The notes: generated from the letters alone by a model not told the origin. DNA of 32,318 nucleotides from Candidatus Kapaibacterium sp. (GCA_025363605.1 JANYDO010000282.1:1-32318), one strand, 5' to 3'. Positions 6,956 through 16,904 are shown, counted from the stretch's first letter. Made by a program: numbers and translations.

Positions 6956-9946
6956 CTAGCGCGAAATAAGGAGTGGCTTGCTGAGGGAAAGAGACGCTCC
7001 GCGTAAGCGTACCCAGTATAAACCGGAACTCAGCGAGTCCAATGCGAATGATGTTTGTTGCCAACCTTTGCTTTGCAAGCGGCTCACAGGTATTGCTACG
7101 ACTTGTCCCAGTGAATTGATGAGTTCTACCGTGACAACTTGGTCGCTGGTGAGTTCATATTCTAAAAAGGCGTTACTACTTGTGGGGTTTGGGTAGAGAC
7201 GAATAGTAGCGCTATCGGCTTGGGTGAGAGTACGGAAGCTGGCGCGAATTTCGTCCAATGAAAGTCCTCCGGCAATAGCAAAACGTACCAAAACAGAGGA
7301 TGTTGGCTGAAGCATCATTCCGCTTGCGCCGACCACGTGGGCAATATCGCCCGATTTACGTGATGAAGATATACCACTCGAAAGACTACGATATTTATCG
7401 CTACGGGGAAAGCCGTTCTCTAAGGTGATGGCATCCTGTGTTGTATCGCCGAGCGTAATTGGATAAAAAGTTGGCTTTTGCGGAGAAAGCAATTTTACAC
7501 CAATAAGAGGGAAATCACCGCCGGAACTTTTTGCAATACCGCATCCGCACTCGCTATCCCAAAAGGTCTCGTTGAGGCTGTAGTTGCCAATATCCCAATC
7601 GAAAAATAGTCCCGCATAGAGGTCAGAGAAGGTGCGGCTAGAGGTGTTGGTAATAATGTAGGAGGAAATAACCATGTTTTGACGCTGGCTCTGACGATAT
7701 TGCTGGAGTGTCTGGTCAACGCTCACGCCTGCTTGATTGCTTGCAGCACGGTCAGCAAAACTGGCGCGTGCAGTGAGAAGTGAAGAATCAGGCGTTGCGC
7801 TAAGGGAGAGCAGGGAGTTGGCAAGAAAGGCTCTGTCGCGTTGTGTTGGAGTGTCACGCACGGAAGATGATATGCTATCTGCTCCACTCGCAATAATTAA
7901 ACCACCTTCGTAGATGAGATTATTGGTATCGCGGGGCTGGTACAACAAGCCGTCACCCTGCATATTAGTGGGGAAATCATTGAAGCCGAAACTGCCACGA
8001 CTATTGACTGTGAGTCTGAGTGCATTACCACGAAGAGTTTGGTAGGATGTATTGACCGAAAGCGTGAGTGCATCTCGCCCGATGAGCTTGCCATTGGCAT
8101 CGGTGATAGAGAAAAGTAGAGGCACAATGAAATCCTGCGAAAGCATCGTGGTGAGACGGAAGCTAAAGTTTACAGCACTCATGCGGGCTTCGTTTATAGC
8201 AAGATTAGGAACTTGTCGAACGGTATCGTCGAAAAACGGATAAAAAGCGCTATTGGTAGCAATTGTTGTTCGCATAGAAATACGCGCTCCGGCGACAGCA
8301 GCAAAGCCGTTCGCAAGATTGAGTTGTACGGTGACGCGTTCACCGGATTCAAGTAGTCCATTATTATTTTCATCTTGCACCGTGTAGCCACGAACTTCGA
8401 TATATGGCAGGTTGACGGTTTGTACGGCAGCCAACATATTCAGTCGTCCTGTGCCAATAAGCCCCACCATATCAGGATTTAGGCGGTCGTTATTATCGGC
8501 TGTAGCTTTTAATTGAGAAAGAATTTGCCGAGGCGAAAGCTGTGGGAAACGCATTTTGACAAGCGCCGCTGCTGCCGATACCATCGGAGCTGCCATAGAT
8601 GTACCGCTTTGAGAGCCATAGCGATTATCTGCGAAAGTAGCATAAATATTTGTTCCGGGAGCGCCAATATCTACCGTTTCGTGATAATTTCCCGCAAGCC
8701 GCGTGTCGTCATCTTCCAGCCATGCCACAGAACACGTGTTGTCATACGAACCCGGATAAAATGCCGTATAGCGACGGTCATTACCAGCAGTCGAAATTAT
8801 CAAGGAGCCGAGTTCGGTAGCGATATTAACTGCGTCCTGTTCTGCCTGTGAACGTGAGATGTCGCCCCAGCTACAGTTGATAATTTTTGCACCCATTACT
8901 GCAGCGTAGATAATACCACGAAAACCGCCCGGTACTAACGTTGAGCCGGGTGGACTACATTTGACGGATAGAAGCCAAATACGCCGTGCTACACCTGCTA
9001 CACCGATGTTGTTATTGGTAACTGCGCCTGCTATTCCGGCAACGTGTGTACCGTGCGTGTTGCCGATGGGCATAGGGTCGTTGTTTTCGTTACCGTCGGC
9101 ATCAGCTGCAAAATTCCAGCCGTGCCAGTCATCTACCCTGCCATTACGGTCGTCGTCAATGCCGTTGGTTCGTTTGTCACGCCCTTGAGCGTCCATACCA
9201 CTTTCGCCCAGATTGACATAAATATTTGCTGCTAAATCTTCATGATTGTAGTCAACACCACTATCAACAATTCCTATAATAACACGTTGCGATGTGTCCG
9301 CTTGTGTCCGTACAACGTCCCATGCTTCAAAAGCACGAATAATGCGTAAATACTGCTGAGAACCGGTAAAGGGGTCGTTCGGTGTATCGGTAAGAGTCCG
9401 ATAGTAAAGCGGTTCGGCGTATTCTACGTCAGATAAATTTTTTAGTTTACTGGCAAGGAAAGCAGCATCGGTTTTGGCACTAAAGCGAATTTTGCACCAG
9501 CGCGTGAGTGTAGATGCGCGTTTGGCGGGATCATCTTCGGTCAGTCGGCTAAAGCGCTCTATAACGCCGTTGATTAAACCATCATCAAAGAGAGCTTCGC
9601 TTGTATGAGCGCTGAGAACAGTTTGCAGGCTCGGTATGGTACCGCGTCTTCCGCTTCTTTCCCATGCAGCGAAGATGGGTGAATTAGCTTTGAATTTGAC
9701 TAGCACTATGCCATTTGAGTAGGACGGATGCTGTGCCTGAGCCTTGGGAGGAATAAAGCAAAAGAGCGTTGTTAAAAAAAGCCCTAGAGTTGCCTTGAGG
9801 AACTTCCAAAGCGATGACTGTAAATACTTGCTTGGAGTTGTATAAAAATTCGTTCTGTGAGCCTGATGGAGTCCTTTAGCAAGGGACGCAGGGAGACAGA
9901 GGTGTTCTGTTATTGATGTCGCTGTGATTTTTGCCATAATCATCAA
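6956..9946 (-). CDS. Subtilisin-like S8 serine protease with T9SS sorting domain
   Basis: 996-residue exported protease. A hydrophobic segment (about 49-65) followed by AQAQ gives a probable signal-peptide cleavage near residue 71, after an unusually long N-region. No internal start shortens it, so the true start is uncertain. The catalytic triad is complete: D228 (GIVDSGVD), H298 (NTHGTHVAG), S450 (SGTSMAAP), with oxyanion N389 (STAGND). A Ca-binding-like DENNNGLLESGE stretch begins the post-catalytic region (about 525-536). The last ~80 residues (from LYPNPTSS to the terminal KPLLISR) form a type A T9SS C-terminal sorting domain, so the protein should cross the outer membrane through T9SS and be surface-anchored or released. 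Its start lies 9 nt after the stop of the TldD-like gene, indicating an operon. Possible roles are nutrient proteolysis or processing of surface proteins. Confidence 0.93.
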   Translation of the reverse strand: MMIMAKITATSITEHLCLPASLAKGLHQAHRTNFYTTPSKYLQSSLWKFLKATLGLFLTTLFCFIPPKAQAQHPSYSNGIVLVKFKANSPIFAAWERSGRRGTIPSLQTVLSAHTSEALFDDGLINGVIERFSRLTEDDPAKRASTLTRWCKIRFSAKTDAAFLASKLKNLSDVEYAEPLYYRTLTDTPNDPFTGSQQYLRIIRAFEAWDVVRTQADTSQRVIIGIVDSGVDYNHEDLAANIYVNLGESGMDAQGRDKRTNGIDDDRNGRVDDWHGWNFAADADGNENNDPMPIGNTHGTHVAGIAGAVTNNNIGVAGVARRIWLLSVKCSPPGSTLVPGGFRGIIYAAVMGAKIINCSWGDISRSQAEQDAVNIATELGSLIISTAGNDRRYTAFYPGSYDNTCSVAWLEDDDTRLAGNYHETVDIGAPGTNIYATFADNRYGSQSGTSMAAPMVSAAAALVKMRFPQLSPRQILSQLKATADNNDRLNPDMVGLIGTGRLNMLAAVQTVNLPYIEVRGYTVQDENNNGLLESGERVTVQLNLANGFAAVAGARISMRTTIATNSAFYPFFDDTVRQVPNLAINEARMSAVNFSFRLTTMLSQDFIVPLLFSITDANGKLIGRDALTLSVNTSYQTLRGNALRLTVNSRGSFGFNDFPTNMQGDGLLYQPRDTNNLIYEGGLIIASGADSISSSVRDTPTQRDRAFLANSLLSLSATPDSSLLTARASFADRAASNQAGVSVDQTLQQYRQSQRQNMVISSYIITNTSSRTFSDLYAGLFFDWDIGNYSLNETFWDSECGCGIAKSSGGDFPLIGVKLLSPQKPTFYPITLGDTTQDAITLENGFPRSDKYRSLSSGISSSRKSGDIAHVVGASGMMLQPTSSVLVRFAIAGGLSLDEIRASFRTLTQADSATIRLYPNPTSSNAFLEYELTSDQVVTVELINSLGQVVAIPVSRLQSKGWQQTSFALDSLSSGLYWVRLRGASLSLSKPLLISR

Positions 9947-9955
9947 GGAGAAATG

Positions 9956-11743
9956 TTACTTGCGAGAAAAGAACGGATGTGGCAGAATAGGCGGCTTTGT
10001 GAAATCATCTTCGATAGGGCGAATTTCAATATCTTCAAAAAGGAGCGCCGGCAAAATCACCGAAGCAGGCAGAAATTGTGCTCCTCCGGAGAAAAATGCT
10101 GCGGTAACGGGTAGTGCATAGCAGTTATAGGCGGTCTTGCGGTCGCCTACAGCAAGAACCTCTTTGAAGGATTGTACTGTCATGCCCGCAACGTCGCACC
10201 CGCGCACAAGCTCTTCCCGCCCGTTAGGGTAAATGCGATAGGCTTCGATTGCGGTCATTTGTCCGGGTGTGCGGGCGAAAGGAAAGTCACCTTCGGTAAG
10301 ATTGTAGAGTGTGGTCATTAAAATATTAGGATTCAAAATTTTCCGTACAACAATTCCGTATGGCAAGTCACGATCTTTGCAAAGCTGGAGCATCCTCGCG
10401 CGTAGTTTCGTGTAGGATTGTGTGCGGTCTTTGCTGGCAGAAACGTCTAAAACGCTGAACATGGCAGCCCCGCCACGGTTGTGACCATTAGAAGTCTTGA
10501 TGCGGCGTGTGGGAGTACGCGAAGACATGAGACCTTTCAAATAGCCGCCTTTGATGATTTGAAAAGATTCCGCCGGAATCGCCTCGTCGTCAATGCGGTA
10601 TGCTCCCACAAGCTGTGTCGTACCAAAGACTGCTTGAGATGGCGTAACGGCTACGGACAGAAACTCCGGCATTACCCGTGCTCCCACCTTATTTTGAAAC
10701 GTTGCATTTTGCGGATTATCGCTGATACCACGCTCGGTAACTGGTGGGCGCTGCGTGGCAAGGTTTGGTGCAAATATCTGTAAGAATACTTCTGCGGCGG
10801 CTTGATCTTCAAAGAGAACCGGACCTGAATATGCTTGAGCAACAGGTGCTGTAAGACTTTGTGAGAGCTTTTGTGCTAACGCACGAGTAGCTTTAAGCAA
10901 AGAATCGCGGTTCGGCAAACCGCTTGGAGTACGACTATAAGAGCTATACACCTGTGCAAGTGGCATCCCGTCTTTTGCCTGAGCCGTAGCGACGATTTCT
11001 ACGCCAACAATAAGATCGGTTCGCACATACTCGCGACCTTCCGTGTTGATAAACAATTCTTGTTTGGTATTGAACTCAATTGCAACGGTAGAGAGCGTAA
11101 CGGCGGGAAAATCCCGAAAAACCGCCGAAAGATCGACGGCAAGGTGTTCAAAATAGACTTTATCAAACGTGGGTATAGGAATGGTATCTACATTAGAAGT
11201 TGAAGAGTAGAGGGTAAAATCGGGTAGGGTATCAACTCGTACTCGATTTTTTAATGCCGCTTGCTTTTTGGCATACAGTTCGGCTGACTGCTTGTATGCA
11301 GCATCGGTTGCGAGCCAAAGTTCGCGGCGCAGGGCTGAGTAATCCAGCTCAGTAGGAATAGAGCGGCTTTTGAAGCGTTCTTCGTCATCGCTTGAGCCAA
11401 AAAACCCGAGTGCGGGGTCAAAAAAATTGGTGTTGTCAAATTGAGCAGAACCCACGCGTAAGCCAACCGCGAGACGGTTATCTTGTGCCAAGTGAGATTC
11501 TGTCAGGCTGCCAAATGAGGCTTTGATATTATTGGAAGAATTATGCGTAAGCGAATACTGAATGTAATACGGCTTTTCCAATGAAGGAAGCTGCAACTCA
11601 TTCATAGAGCGCTTGATTTCATCACGCATAGCACGGAAAATCTCTTGTGTCGGTGCTGGGTTTGGCTGTGATTGAGCAAAGATAGAAAAAGAGTAACAAA
11701 GAATGATGCCGGCGAGCAGATGTATCCTGAGCATGGTGTTCAC
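9956..11743 (-). CDS. Exported TldD/PmbA-like protein without the zinc motif
   Basis: 595 residues starting with a clear signal peptide (hydrophobic 8-22, likely cleavage after IFA at 23). Family features of TldD/TldE (PmbA): GPVLFEDQAAAEVF (307-320), GAYRIDDEAIPAE (380-392), SNGHNRGG (418-425) and a C-terminal end of the form PASVILPALLFEDIEI (559-574). The HExxxH zinc-binding helix that makes TldD a metallopeptidase is absent; the corresponding region reads RPPVTERGIS (332-341). It therefore resembles the non-catalytic TldE/PmbA partner or an inactive homolog. TldD/E of E. coli is cytoplasmic and processes microcin B17 and CcdA; an exported version must act elsewhere. It is first in an operon with the T9SS subtilase, which suggests a shared envelope function. 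Function is not established. Confidence 0.8.
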   Translation of the reverse strand: MNTMLRIHLLAGIILCYSFSIFAQSQPNPAPTQEIFRAMRDEIKRSMNELQLPSLEKPYYIQYSLTHNSSNNIKASFGSLTESHLAQDNRLAVGLRVGSAQFDNTNFFDPALGFFGSSDDEERFKSRSIPTELDYSALRRELWLATDAAYKQSAELYAKKQAALKNRVRVDTLPDFTLYSSTSNVDTIPIPTFDKVYFEHLAVDLSAVFRDFPAVTLSTVAIEFNTKQELFINTEGREYVRTDLIVGVEIVATAQAKDGMPLAQVYSSYSRTPSGLPNRDSLLKATRALAQKLSQSLTAPVAQAYSGPVLFEDQAAAEVFLQIFAPNLATQRPPVTERGISDNPQNATFQNKVGARVMPEFLSVAVTPSQAVFGTTQLVGAYRIDDEAIPAESFQIIKGGYLKGLMSSRTPTRRIKTSNGHNRGGAAMFSVLDVSASKDRTQSYTKLRARMLQLCKDRDLPYGIVVRKILNPNILMTTLYNLTEGDFPFARTPGQMTAIEAYRIYPNGREELVRGCDVAGMTVQSFKEVLAVGDRKTAYNCYALPVTAAFFSGGAQFLPASVILPALLFEDIEIRPIEDDFTKPPILPHPFFSRK

Positions 11744-12105
11744 GTAAGAGTAGCTAAAGAGGGATGAAGAGCTAGTGTATAACTACTAGACATAATGAAT
11801 AAGGGTTCCAATCTACGACTATTTTCTCGTTTTTTGATAATCTTTCTGGTAAAAGTGCTGAAGAAAAAGTAATGTGCACATGCCTTGCAGAGTAGATAAT
11901 AGCAAGCCGGAAAGCAGTAGAAGGTGATATGTGAAGAGTGTCTTGCAAAGAATAATTTTGCAGAAAGTGTAAAAAAAATTTGGACAACAAAGAAAAGTAT
12001 CGTAGTTTTGTTGCTCACTTGAATTACACTTGACGCTTATCACACGATATTGTTGATTTTCGTGGATTTCAAAAAACACACTTACGACAGAAATTCTAGT
12101 ACGTT
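11744..12105. other. Divergent intergenic region before the ribosomal supercluster
   Basis: 362 nt without a credible gene, AT-rich. It holds the rpsL promoter at 11979-12010 and about 95 nt of leader before rpsL. On the minus strand, toward the TldD-like gene, no good TTTG/TAnnTTTG pair was found. Short overlapping reading frames here (for example on the minus strand between 11740 and 12079) are in mutually different frames and resemble no family, so they are not called. Confidence 0.6.
11979..12010 (+). promoter_or_regulatory. Promoter of the str-S10-spc-alpha supercluster
   Basis: TTTG (11979-11982), a 20-nt spacer, and TAGTTTTG (12003-12010) match the Bacteroidota consensus TTTG-N19/20-TAnnTTTG exactly. 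Transcription would begin near 12017, leaving an approximately 90-nt leader to the rpsL ATG at 12106. It is the best promoter match upstream of rpsL and sits where the operon promoter is expected. Confidence 0.75.
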
Positions 12106-12513
12106 ATGCCTACAATCAATCAGCTCATTCGCAAAGGTAGAACCGTAGTCGAATACAAAAGTAAATCGCCTGCACTTGATTCTTGCCCTCAGAAGCGCGG
12201 TGTGTGTACGCGGGTTTATACAACTACTCCAAAGAAGCCAAATTCAGCGCTTCGCAAAGTAGCTCGTGTTCGTCTCTCAAATCAAATTGAGGTTACTGCG
12301 TATATCCCTGGTGAAGGTCATAACTTGCAAGAGCACTCTATTGTAATGATTCGTGGCGGTCGTGTAAAGGATTTGCCCGGTGTGCGTTATCACATTATTC
12401 GTGGTACTGCCGACACGCAGGGTGTTAAAGACCGTAAGCAGGCACGCTCAAAATATGGAGCAAAGCGTCCGAAGCCGGGTGCAGCTCCCGAGACAAAAGG
12501 CAAGAAGAAATAA
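12106..12513 (+). CDS. rpsL: 30S ribosomal protein S12
   Basis: 135-residue S12, which lines the decoding centre and monitors codon-anticodon pairing. [11 protein letters not shown] opens the protein, and [16 protein letters not shown] (40-55) and KDLPGVRYH (88-96) are the decoding loops. K43 and K88, the usual sites of streptomycin-resistance substitutions, are both wild type. The tail after residue 118 is basic and slightly longer than in E. coli. It is the first gene of the supercluster, about 90 nt from the predicted start site; no Shine-Dalgarno sequence is visible before the ATG (GAAATTCTAGTACGTT). Confidence 0.99.
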   Translation: MPTINQLIRKGRTVVEYKSKSPALDSCPQKRGVCTRVYTTTPKKPNSALRKVARVRLSNQIEVTAYIPGEGHNLQEHSIVMIRGGRVKDLPGVRYHIIRGTADTQGVKDRKQARSKYGAKRPKPGAAPETKGKKK

Positions 12514-12588
12514 TTTGATGTGAAATGTCTTTGTCGTCCCTAATTAAAATTGAATACAAAATCTCACTAGATTTTACTTCTTAAAGCA

Positions 12589-13056
12589 ATGAGAAAAGCA
12601 AGAGCAAAACGTTTTCCAACTCCGGCAGATCCGAAGTACAAAGATGTAATCATTACAAGATTCATTAATAGTATTATGTACGATGGGAAAAAATTGACCG
12701 CGCAAAAAATCATGTACGGTGCTCTCGATATTATTCGTGAAAAGACCGGTCAAGATGAGTTGGAGTTCTTCCGCAAAGCGATGGCGAATGCGGCTCCGGC
12801 AGTTGAGGTTCGTGCTCGTCGTGTTGGCGGAGCTACTTATCAGGTTCCTTCGGAGGTTCCCGAGGCGCGTCGTGTGGCGCTTGCAATCCGTTGGCTTAAA
12901 GGTGCTGCTCGTTCCCGTCGCGATAAATCCATGGCACAGCGTTTGGCAAATGAGTTGACGGCTGCTGCTAATGGCGAAGGTTCTGCGATAAAAAAACGCG
13001 ATGATATGCACAGAATGGCAGATGCTAATAAGGCATTTGCGCACTTTAAATGGTAA
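12589..13056 (+). CDS. rpsG: 30S ribosomal protein S7
   Basis: 155-residue S7, the primary 16S rRNA 3'-domain binder that nucleates 30S head assembly and contacts E-site tRNA. The N-terminus MRKARAKRFPTPADPKY and the central VEVRARRVGGATYQVPSEV block (beta-hairpin region) are diagnostic, and length matches the family. It follows rpsL by 75 nt. No clear ribosome binding site precedes the ATG (TTACTTCTTAAAGCA). In E. coli S7 represses its own operon through the rpsL-rpsG spacer; whether that happens here cannot be read from the sequence. Confidence 0.99.
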   Translation: MRKARAKRFPTPADPKYKDVIITRFINSIMYDGKKLTAQKIMYGALDIIREKTGQDELEFFRKAMANAAPAVEVRARRVGGATYQVPSEVPEARRVALAIRWLKGAARSRRDKSMAQRLANELTAAANGEGSAIKKRDDMHRMADANKAFAHFKW

Positions 13057-13120
13057 ATTGAGATAAATTAGAAAATTTTTGTTCTTTGATAGAATAGTTT
13101 CTTTGCGTTAGGTCGAAATT

Positions 13121-15178
13121 ATGCCACGTGTAACACCGATAGAAAAGGTACGAAACATTGGCATTATGGCTCATATTGATGCGGGAAAAACGACAACCAG
13201 TGAGCGAATCTTGTTTTATGCAGGAGCTGTTCACAAGATGGGTGAGGTTCATTACGGCACGGCTGTGATGGATTTTATGGAGCAAGAGCGTGAGCGTGGA
13301 ATTACGATTAGCTCTGCTGCGACCCATTTTCAGTGGCGTGATTGTCAGTTTAATCTCATTGATACTCCTGGTCATGTAGATTTCACCGTCGAGGTGCAGC
13401 GCTCGCTGCGCGTTCTCGATGGCGCTGTCGCGCTCTACTGCGCAGTCAGCGGTGTCGAGCCGCAGTCGGAAACTGTTTGGCGGCAAGCTGAACAGTATCA
13501 TGTTCCTCGAATAGCGTTCGTTAATAAGATGGATCGTATTGGAGCAGACTTTTTTCGAGTGGTTCAGATGATGAAAGAAAAGCTCAGTGCTAATCCGGTT
13601 GTTCTACAGCTTCCAATAGGTTCTGGTGAAGATTTTACTGGTGTTGTAGATCTCCTTCAAATGAAAGCTCACGTTTATGACGATGACTCGCTTGGCTTGA
13701 AGTTTTCTACAGAAAATATACCAGAGGGTATGATTGCTCAAGCGGAAGAGTATCGCTCAATGCTTGTAGAATCTGCTGCGGAAATAGATGATGAGTTGCT
13801 TGCAAAATATCTTGAGCACGGTACGCTTGATAATGTAGAAATTTTGACCGCACTTCGCAAAGGAACAATTCAAACACAGATTACTCCAGTTCTTTGTGGT
13901 GCCTCTTTCAAGAATAAAGGTGTTCAGCAATTGTTGGATGCCGTCATAGAGTACTTGCCGTCCCCACTAGATATAGGCGGCGTAAAAGGGTATACGCTTG
14001 ATACGCACGAGGAGTTGTATCGCAACTTTCAAGATGATGAGTCGCTTGCGGCTCTTGTTTTCAAAGTTGTTACAGACCAATTTGTTGGTCGCTTGACATT
14101 CATGCGTGTTTATTCCGGTACGTTAAAAGTAGGTGCTTATTTGTTAAACGCCGCAACCGGAAAAAAAGAGCGCATCGGGCGTTTGCTGCGAATGAAAGCA
14201 AATCAGCGCGAGGATGTTGAGGAAGAGTATGCCGGTTCAATCGTCGCAGTCGTTGGATTAAAAGGCGCACGAACAGGAGATACTATTTGTGATGCAGCCC
14301 ATCCAATCCTCCTCGAAAAAATAGAGTTTGCTGAGCCGGTTATTAATCAAGCCGTTGAGCCGAAAACTCTAGCCGACCAAGAAAAACTTACTGACGCATT
14401 ACAAAAACTAACAGACGAAGACCCGACATTTCGCTTCAAAACCGATGAAGAAACAGGGCAAGTGCTCATCAGCGGTGTTGGTGAGTTACAGCTTGAGATT
14501 ATGGTAGATAGGCTAAAGCGTGAATTCGGAGTTGGTGTCAATATTGGTAAGCCCCAAGTAGCGTATCGCGAGACTATAGTCTCTGCGGTTCGCCAAGAAG
14601 AAATACTTGATCGGAGTGCTGCTGGAAAACAGCAGTTTGCACGTGTTGTCCTGAGTGTCGCGCCAAACAATCTTGGCAAAGGCATTGTCTTTGAAAACAA
14701 AGTGGATATATCAGTTTTGCCCAAAAACTTCGTTAATGCTGTAGAGCAAGGAGTTCGACAAGGCTTGCAAAATGGTCCAATAATGAGCTATCCCATCGTT
14801 GATGTTAAGGTTGAACTCGTTGATGCGTCCTTTAGTCAAGCAGATTCTACCGAAGTTACATTTACAATTGTAGCGTCTAATGCCGTCAGAGAGGCGGTTC
14901 GCAACGCTTCGCCGGTTCTGCTAGAGCCAACATTTGAAGTTGAAGTGGTTACGCCGGATAAAAATATGGGCGATGTTGTTGGAGACTTAAGTTCTAGGCG
15001 AGGTAAAATAGAAGGTATTTCGCAGCAAAGCATGGATTTGCAGCTTGTTAAAGCCTTTGTACCACTTTCAGAAATGTTTGGTTATGTGACAAAGCTGCGT
15101 TCCATTACGCAGGGACGAGCATCATACACAATGAAGTTTGCTCATTATGAGCCGGCGGTAAACGCGCCAACATACTAG
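13121..15178 (+). CDS. fusA: Second elongation factor G, EFG2-like (mtEFG2/spdEFG2 type)
   Basis: 685-residue five-domain GTPase in the canonical str-operon position between rpsG and tuf. Motifs: AHIDAGKT (17-24), [17 protein letters not shown] (51-67), DTPGH (81-85), NKMD (135-138). The N-terminal motifs [30 protein letters not shown] and [21 protein letters not shown] align better with mitochondrial EFG2 (GFM2) than with the other copy. Members of that group (mtEFG2, spdEFG2) work with RRF in ribosome recycling and lack strong translocase activity. Arg CGA and Ile ATA codons are commoner here than in the fusA at 3521 or in tuf, hinting at lower expression. Assignment to EFG2 is by eye; a divergent EF-G II is the alternative. 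Confidence 0.93.
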   Translation: MPRVTPIEKVRNIGIMAHIDAGKTTTSERILFYAGAVHKMGEVHYGTAVMDFMEQERERGITISSAATHFQWRDCQFNLIDTPGHVDFTVEVQRSLRVLDGAVALYCAVSGVEPQSETVWRQAEQYHVPRIAFVNKMDRIGADFFRVVQMMKEKLSANPVVLQLPIGSGEDFTGVVDLLQMKAHVYDDDSLGLKFSTENIPEGMIAQAEEYRSMLVESAAEIDDELLAKYLEHGTLDNVEILTALRKGTIQTQITPVLCGASFKNKGVQQLLDAVIEYLPSPLDIGGVKGYTLDTHEELYRNFQDDESLAALVFKVVTDQFVGRLTFMRVYSGTLKVGAYLLNAATGKKERIGRLLRMKANQREDVEEEYAGSIVAVVGLKGARTGDTICDAAHPILLEKIEFAEPVINQAVEPKTLADQEKLTDALQKLTDEDPTFRFKTDEETGQVLISGVGELQLEIMVDRLKREFGVGVNIGKPQVAYRETIVSAVRQEEILDRSAAGKQQFARVVLSVAPNNLGKGIVFENKVDISVLPKNFVNAVEQGVRQGLQNGPIMSYPIVDVKVELVDASFSQADSTEVTFTIVASNAVREAVRNASPVLLEPTFEVEVVTPDKNMGDVVGDLSSRRGKIEGISQQSMDLQLVKAFVPLSEMFGYVTKLRSITQGRASYTMKFAHYEPAVNAPTY

Positions 15179-15246
15179 AAATAAAATTGATTTCAAATAC
15201 ACTTTATCTCTTTCACAATTTTTCACTGCATTGAGGAGCTACTACA

Positions 15247-16455
15247 ATGGCTAAAGAGAAATTCGAGCGCAATAAACCGCACGTAAACGTCGGTACGATC
15301 GGTCACGTTGACCACGGTAAGACAACCCTTACGGCTGCAATTACTGCTGGTCTTGCAAAAAAAGGCAATGCACAGTTCCGTGGATACGATTCGATTGATA
15401 ACGCGCCCGAAGAAAAGGCACGTGGGATTACCATTGCTACTGCGCACGTTGAATATGAAACAGATAAGCGTCACTATGCGCACGTTGACTGTCCAGGTCA
15501 TGCTGACTATGTAAAAAACATGATCACGGGTGCTGCTCAAATGGACGGTGCGATTCTTGTGGTGGCTGCTACAGACGGTCCGATGCCGCAGACGCGTGAG
15601 CATATCTTGTTAGCTCGTCAAGTAGGTGTACCGCGTATCGTAGTCTTTATGAATAAGATTGATATTGCTGATCCTGAGCTTGTTGAGCTTGTTGAAATGG
15701 AAATCCGCGAACTTCTTAGCCGTTACGGCTTCCCTGGCGATGATACTCCTATTGTTAAAGGTTCTGCGTTGAAAGCACTTGATGCTGGTGCAGACCCGGC
15801 TGTGAAGACTGATGATGAGCGCCTCAAATGTATCTACGAGCTTATGGATGCGGTTGATAGCTATATCCCGATGCCTGAGCGTGCCGTTGATAAGCCGTTC
15901 CTTATGCCTATCGAAGACGTGTTCTCGATTACAGGTCGCGGTACCGTAGGTACTGGTCGTATTGAGCGTGGTATCGTTAAGGTGAACGAAGAAGTTGAAA
16001 TCATTGGTTTGGGTCTCAACAAGAAAACATTCGTAACGGGTATTGAGATGTTCCGCAAGCTTCTTGATGAAGGTCAAGCGGGCGACAACGTTGGGCTTCT
16101 TCTTCGTGGTGTTGATAAAAATGAGCTTGAGCGCGGCATGGTACTCGCTAAGCCGGGTTCAATCACCCCTCACAAAAAATTCACCGCTCAGGTATACGTT
16201 CTTTCTAAAGAAGAAGGTGGTCGTCATACTCCGTTCTTTAACGGCTATCGTCCGCAGTTCTACTTCCGTACAACGGATGTGACGGGTGTGGCTACGCTTC
16301 CTGACGGTACTGAAATGGTTATGCCGGGTGATAACCTTGACAATCTTAGCATTGAACTTATTACTACAATCGCTATGGAGGAAGGTCTTCGCTTCGCTAT
16401 TCGTGAAGGTGGACGTACAGTAGGCTCCGGCGTTGTTACTAAAATTCTTCAGTAA
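15247..16455 (+). CDS. tuf: Elongation factor Tu
   Basis: 402-residue EF-Tu, the GTPase that delivers aminoacyl-tRNA to the A site. GTPase motifs: GHVDHGKT (19-26), [12 protein letters not shown] (59-70), DCPGH (81-85) and NKID (136-139; usual NKxD). Domains II and III include [13 protein letters not shown] and the C-terminal [19 protein letters not shown] good Shine-Dalgarno (GAGGAG, 15233-15238) lies before the ATG. Codon choice is strongly biased (CGT, GGT, CTT), consistent with a very abundant protein. It closes the str segment; two hairpins separate it from rpsJ. It is the only tuf in the window. Confidence 0.99.
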   Translation: MAKEKFERNKPHVNVGTIGHVDHGKTTLTAAITAGLAKKGNAQFRGYDSIDNAPEEKARGITIATAHVEYETDKRHYAHVDCPGHADYVKNMITGAAQMDGAILVVAATDGPMPQTREHILLARQVGVPRIVVFMNKIDIADPELVELVEMEIRELLSRYGFPGDDTPIVKGSALKALDAGADPAVKTDDERLKCIYELMDAVDSYIPMPERAVDKPFLMPIEDVFSITGRGTVGTGRIERGIVKVNEEVEIIGLGLNKKTFVTGIEMFRKLLDEGQAGDNVGLLLRGVDKNELERGMVLAKPGSITPHKKFTAQVYVLSKEEGGRHTPFFNGYRPQFYFRTTDVTGVATLPDGTEMVMPGDNLDNLSIELITTIAMEEGLRFAIREGGRTVGSGVVTKILQ

Positions 16456-16465
16456 GATATTGCTT

Positions 16466-16543
16466 CTCTTTTCTGAATGAAAAGAGTTGTGAGAAATATG
16501 GACGTAGTTTTTAGCTTAAACAAAAAGCTGCGTTCATATCTCA
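16466..16543 (+). promoter_or_regulatory. Two adjacent RNA hairpins between tuf and rpsJ
   Basis: Hairpin 1: CTCTTTT (16466-16472) and AAAAGAG (16480-16486), 7 bp. Hairpin 2: a 17-bp arm starting ATATGGACG (16496) pairs with the arm ending CGTTCATAT (to 16539), with three positions as G-U wobbles. Beyond a two-base bulge it is extended by TGAGA (16490-16494)/TCTCA (16539-16543). No T-tract follows, so it does not look like a simple terminator. It could be a processing site, a stabilising 3' end for tuf mRNA, or an S10-operon leader element comparable in position to the L4-controlled leader of E. coli. Confidence 0.5.
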
Positions 16544-16595
16544 AAACAAAACAAATAAATTCGCATTACAAGGTTTCACTGAAAGAGGCACACAA

Positions 16596-16904
16596 GTGGC
16601 ACGTCAGAAAATCCGCATAAAGCTGAAGTCCTACGACCACAATTTGATTGACAAGTCGGCAGAGCGAATTATTCGCACAGTAAAGCAGACCGGTGCCGTG
16701 ATTTCTGGCCCGATTCCGCTTCCGACTGAGAAGCAAATTTATACCGTCCTGCGTTCTCCTCACGTTGACAAAAAATCACGCGAGCAGTTTGAATCACGCA
16801 CTCATAAGCGTCTTATTGATATTCTGAATTCCACGCCTAAAACAGTGGATTCCCTCATGCGCTTGGAGCTACCTGCCGGCGTAGATGTTGAAATCAAAGT
16901 CTAA
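16596..16904 (+). CDS. rpsJ: 30S ribosomal protein S10 (NusE)
   Basis: 102-residue S10, a 30S head protein that also acts in transcription antitermination as Nus[23 protein letters not shown] and the [13 protein letters not shown] motif are typical, and the length is normal. The start is GTG at 16596, supported by AAGAGG about 10 nt upstream and by the match of the N-terminus ([14 protein letters not shown]) to the family. It opens the S10 segment after the structured tuf/rpsJ gap. Confidence 0.99.
   Translation: MARQKIRIKLKSYDHNLIDKSAERIIRTVKQTGAVISGPIPLPTEKQIYTVLRSPHVDKKSREQFESRTHKRLIDILNSTPKTVDSLMRLELPAGVDVEIKV

Noticed and set aside
11740-12079. Small minus-strand genes before rpsL
   Set aside because: Three overlapping frames in different phases, no family resemblance, and they cover the rpsL promoter.
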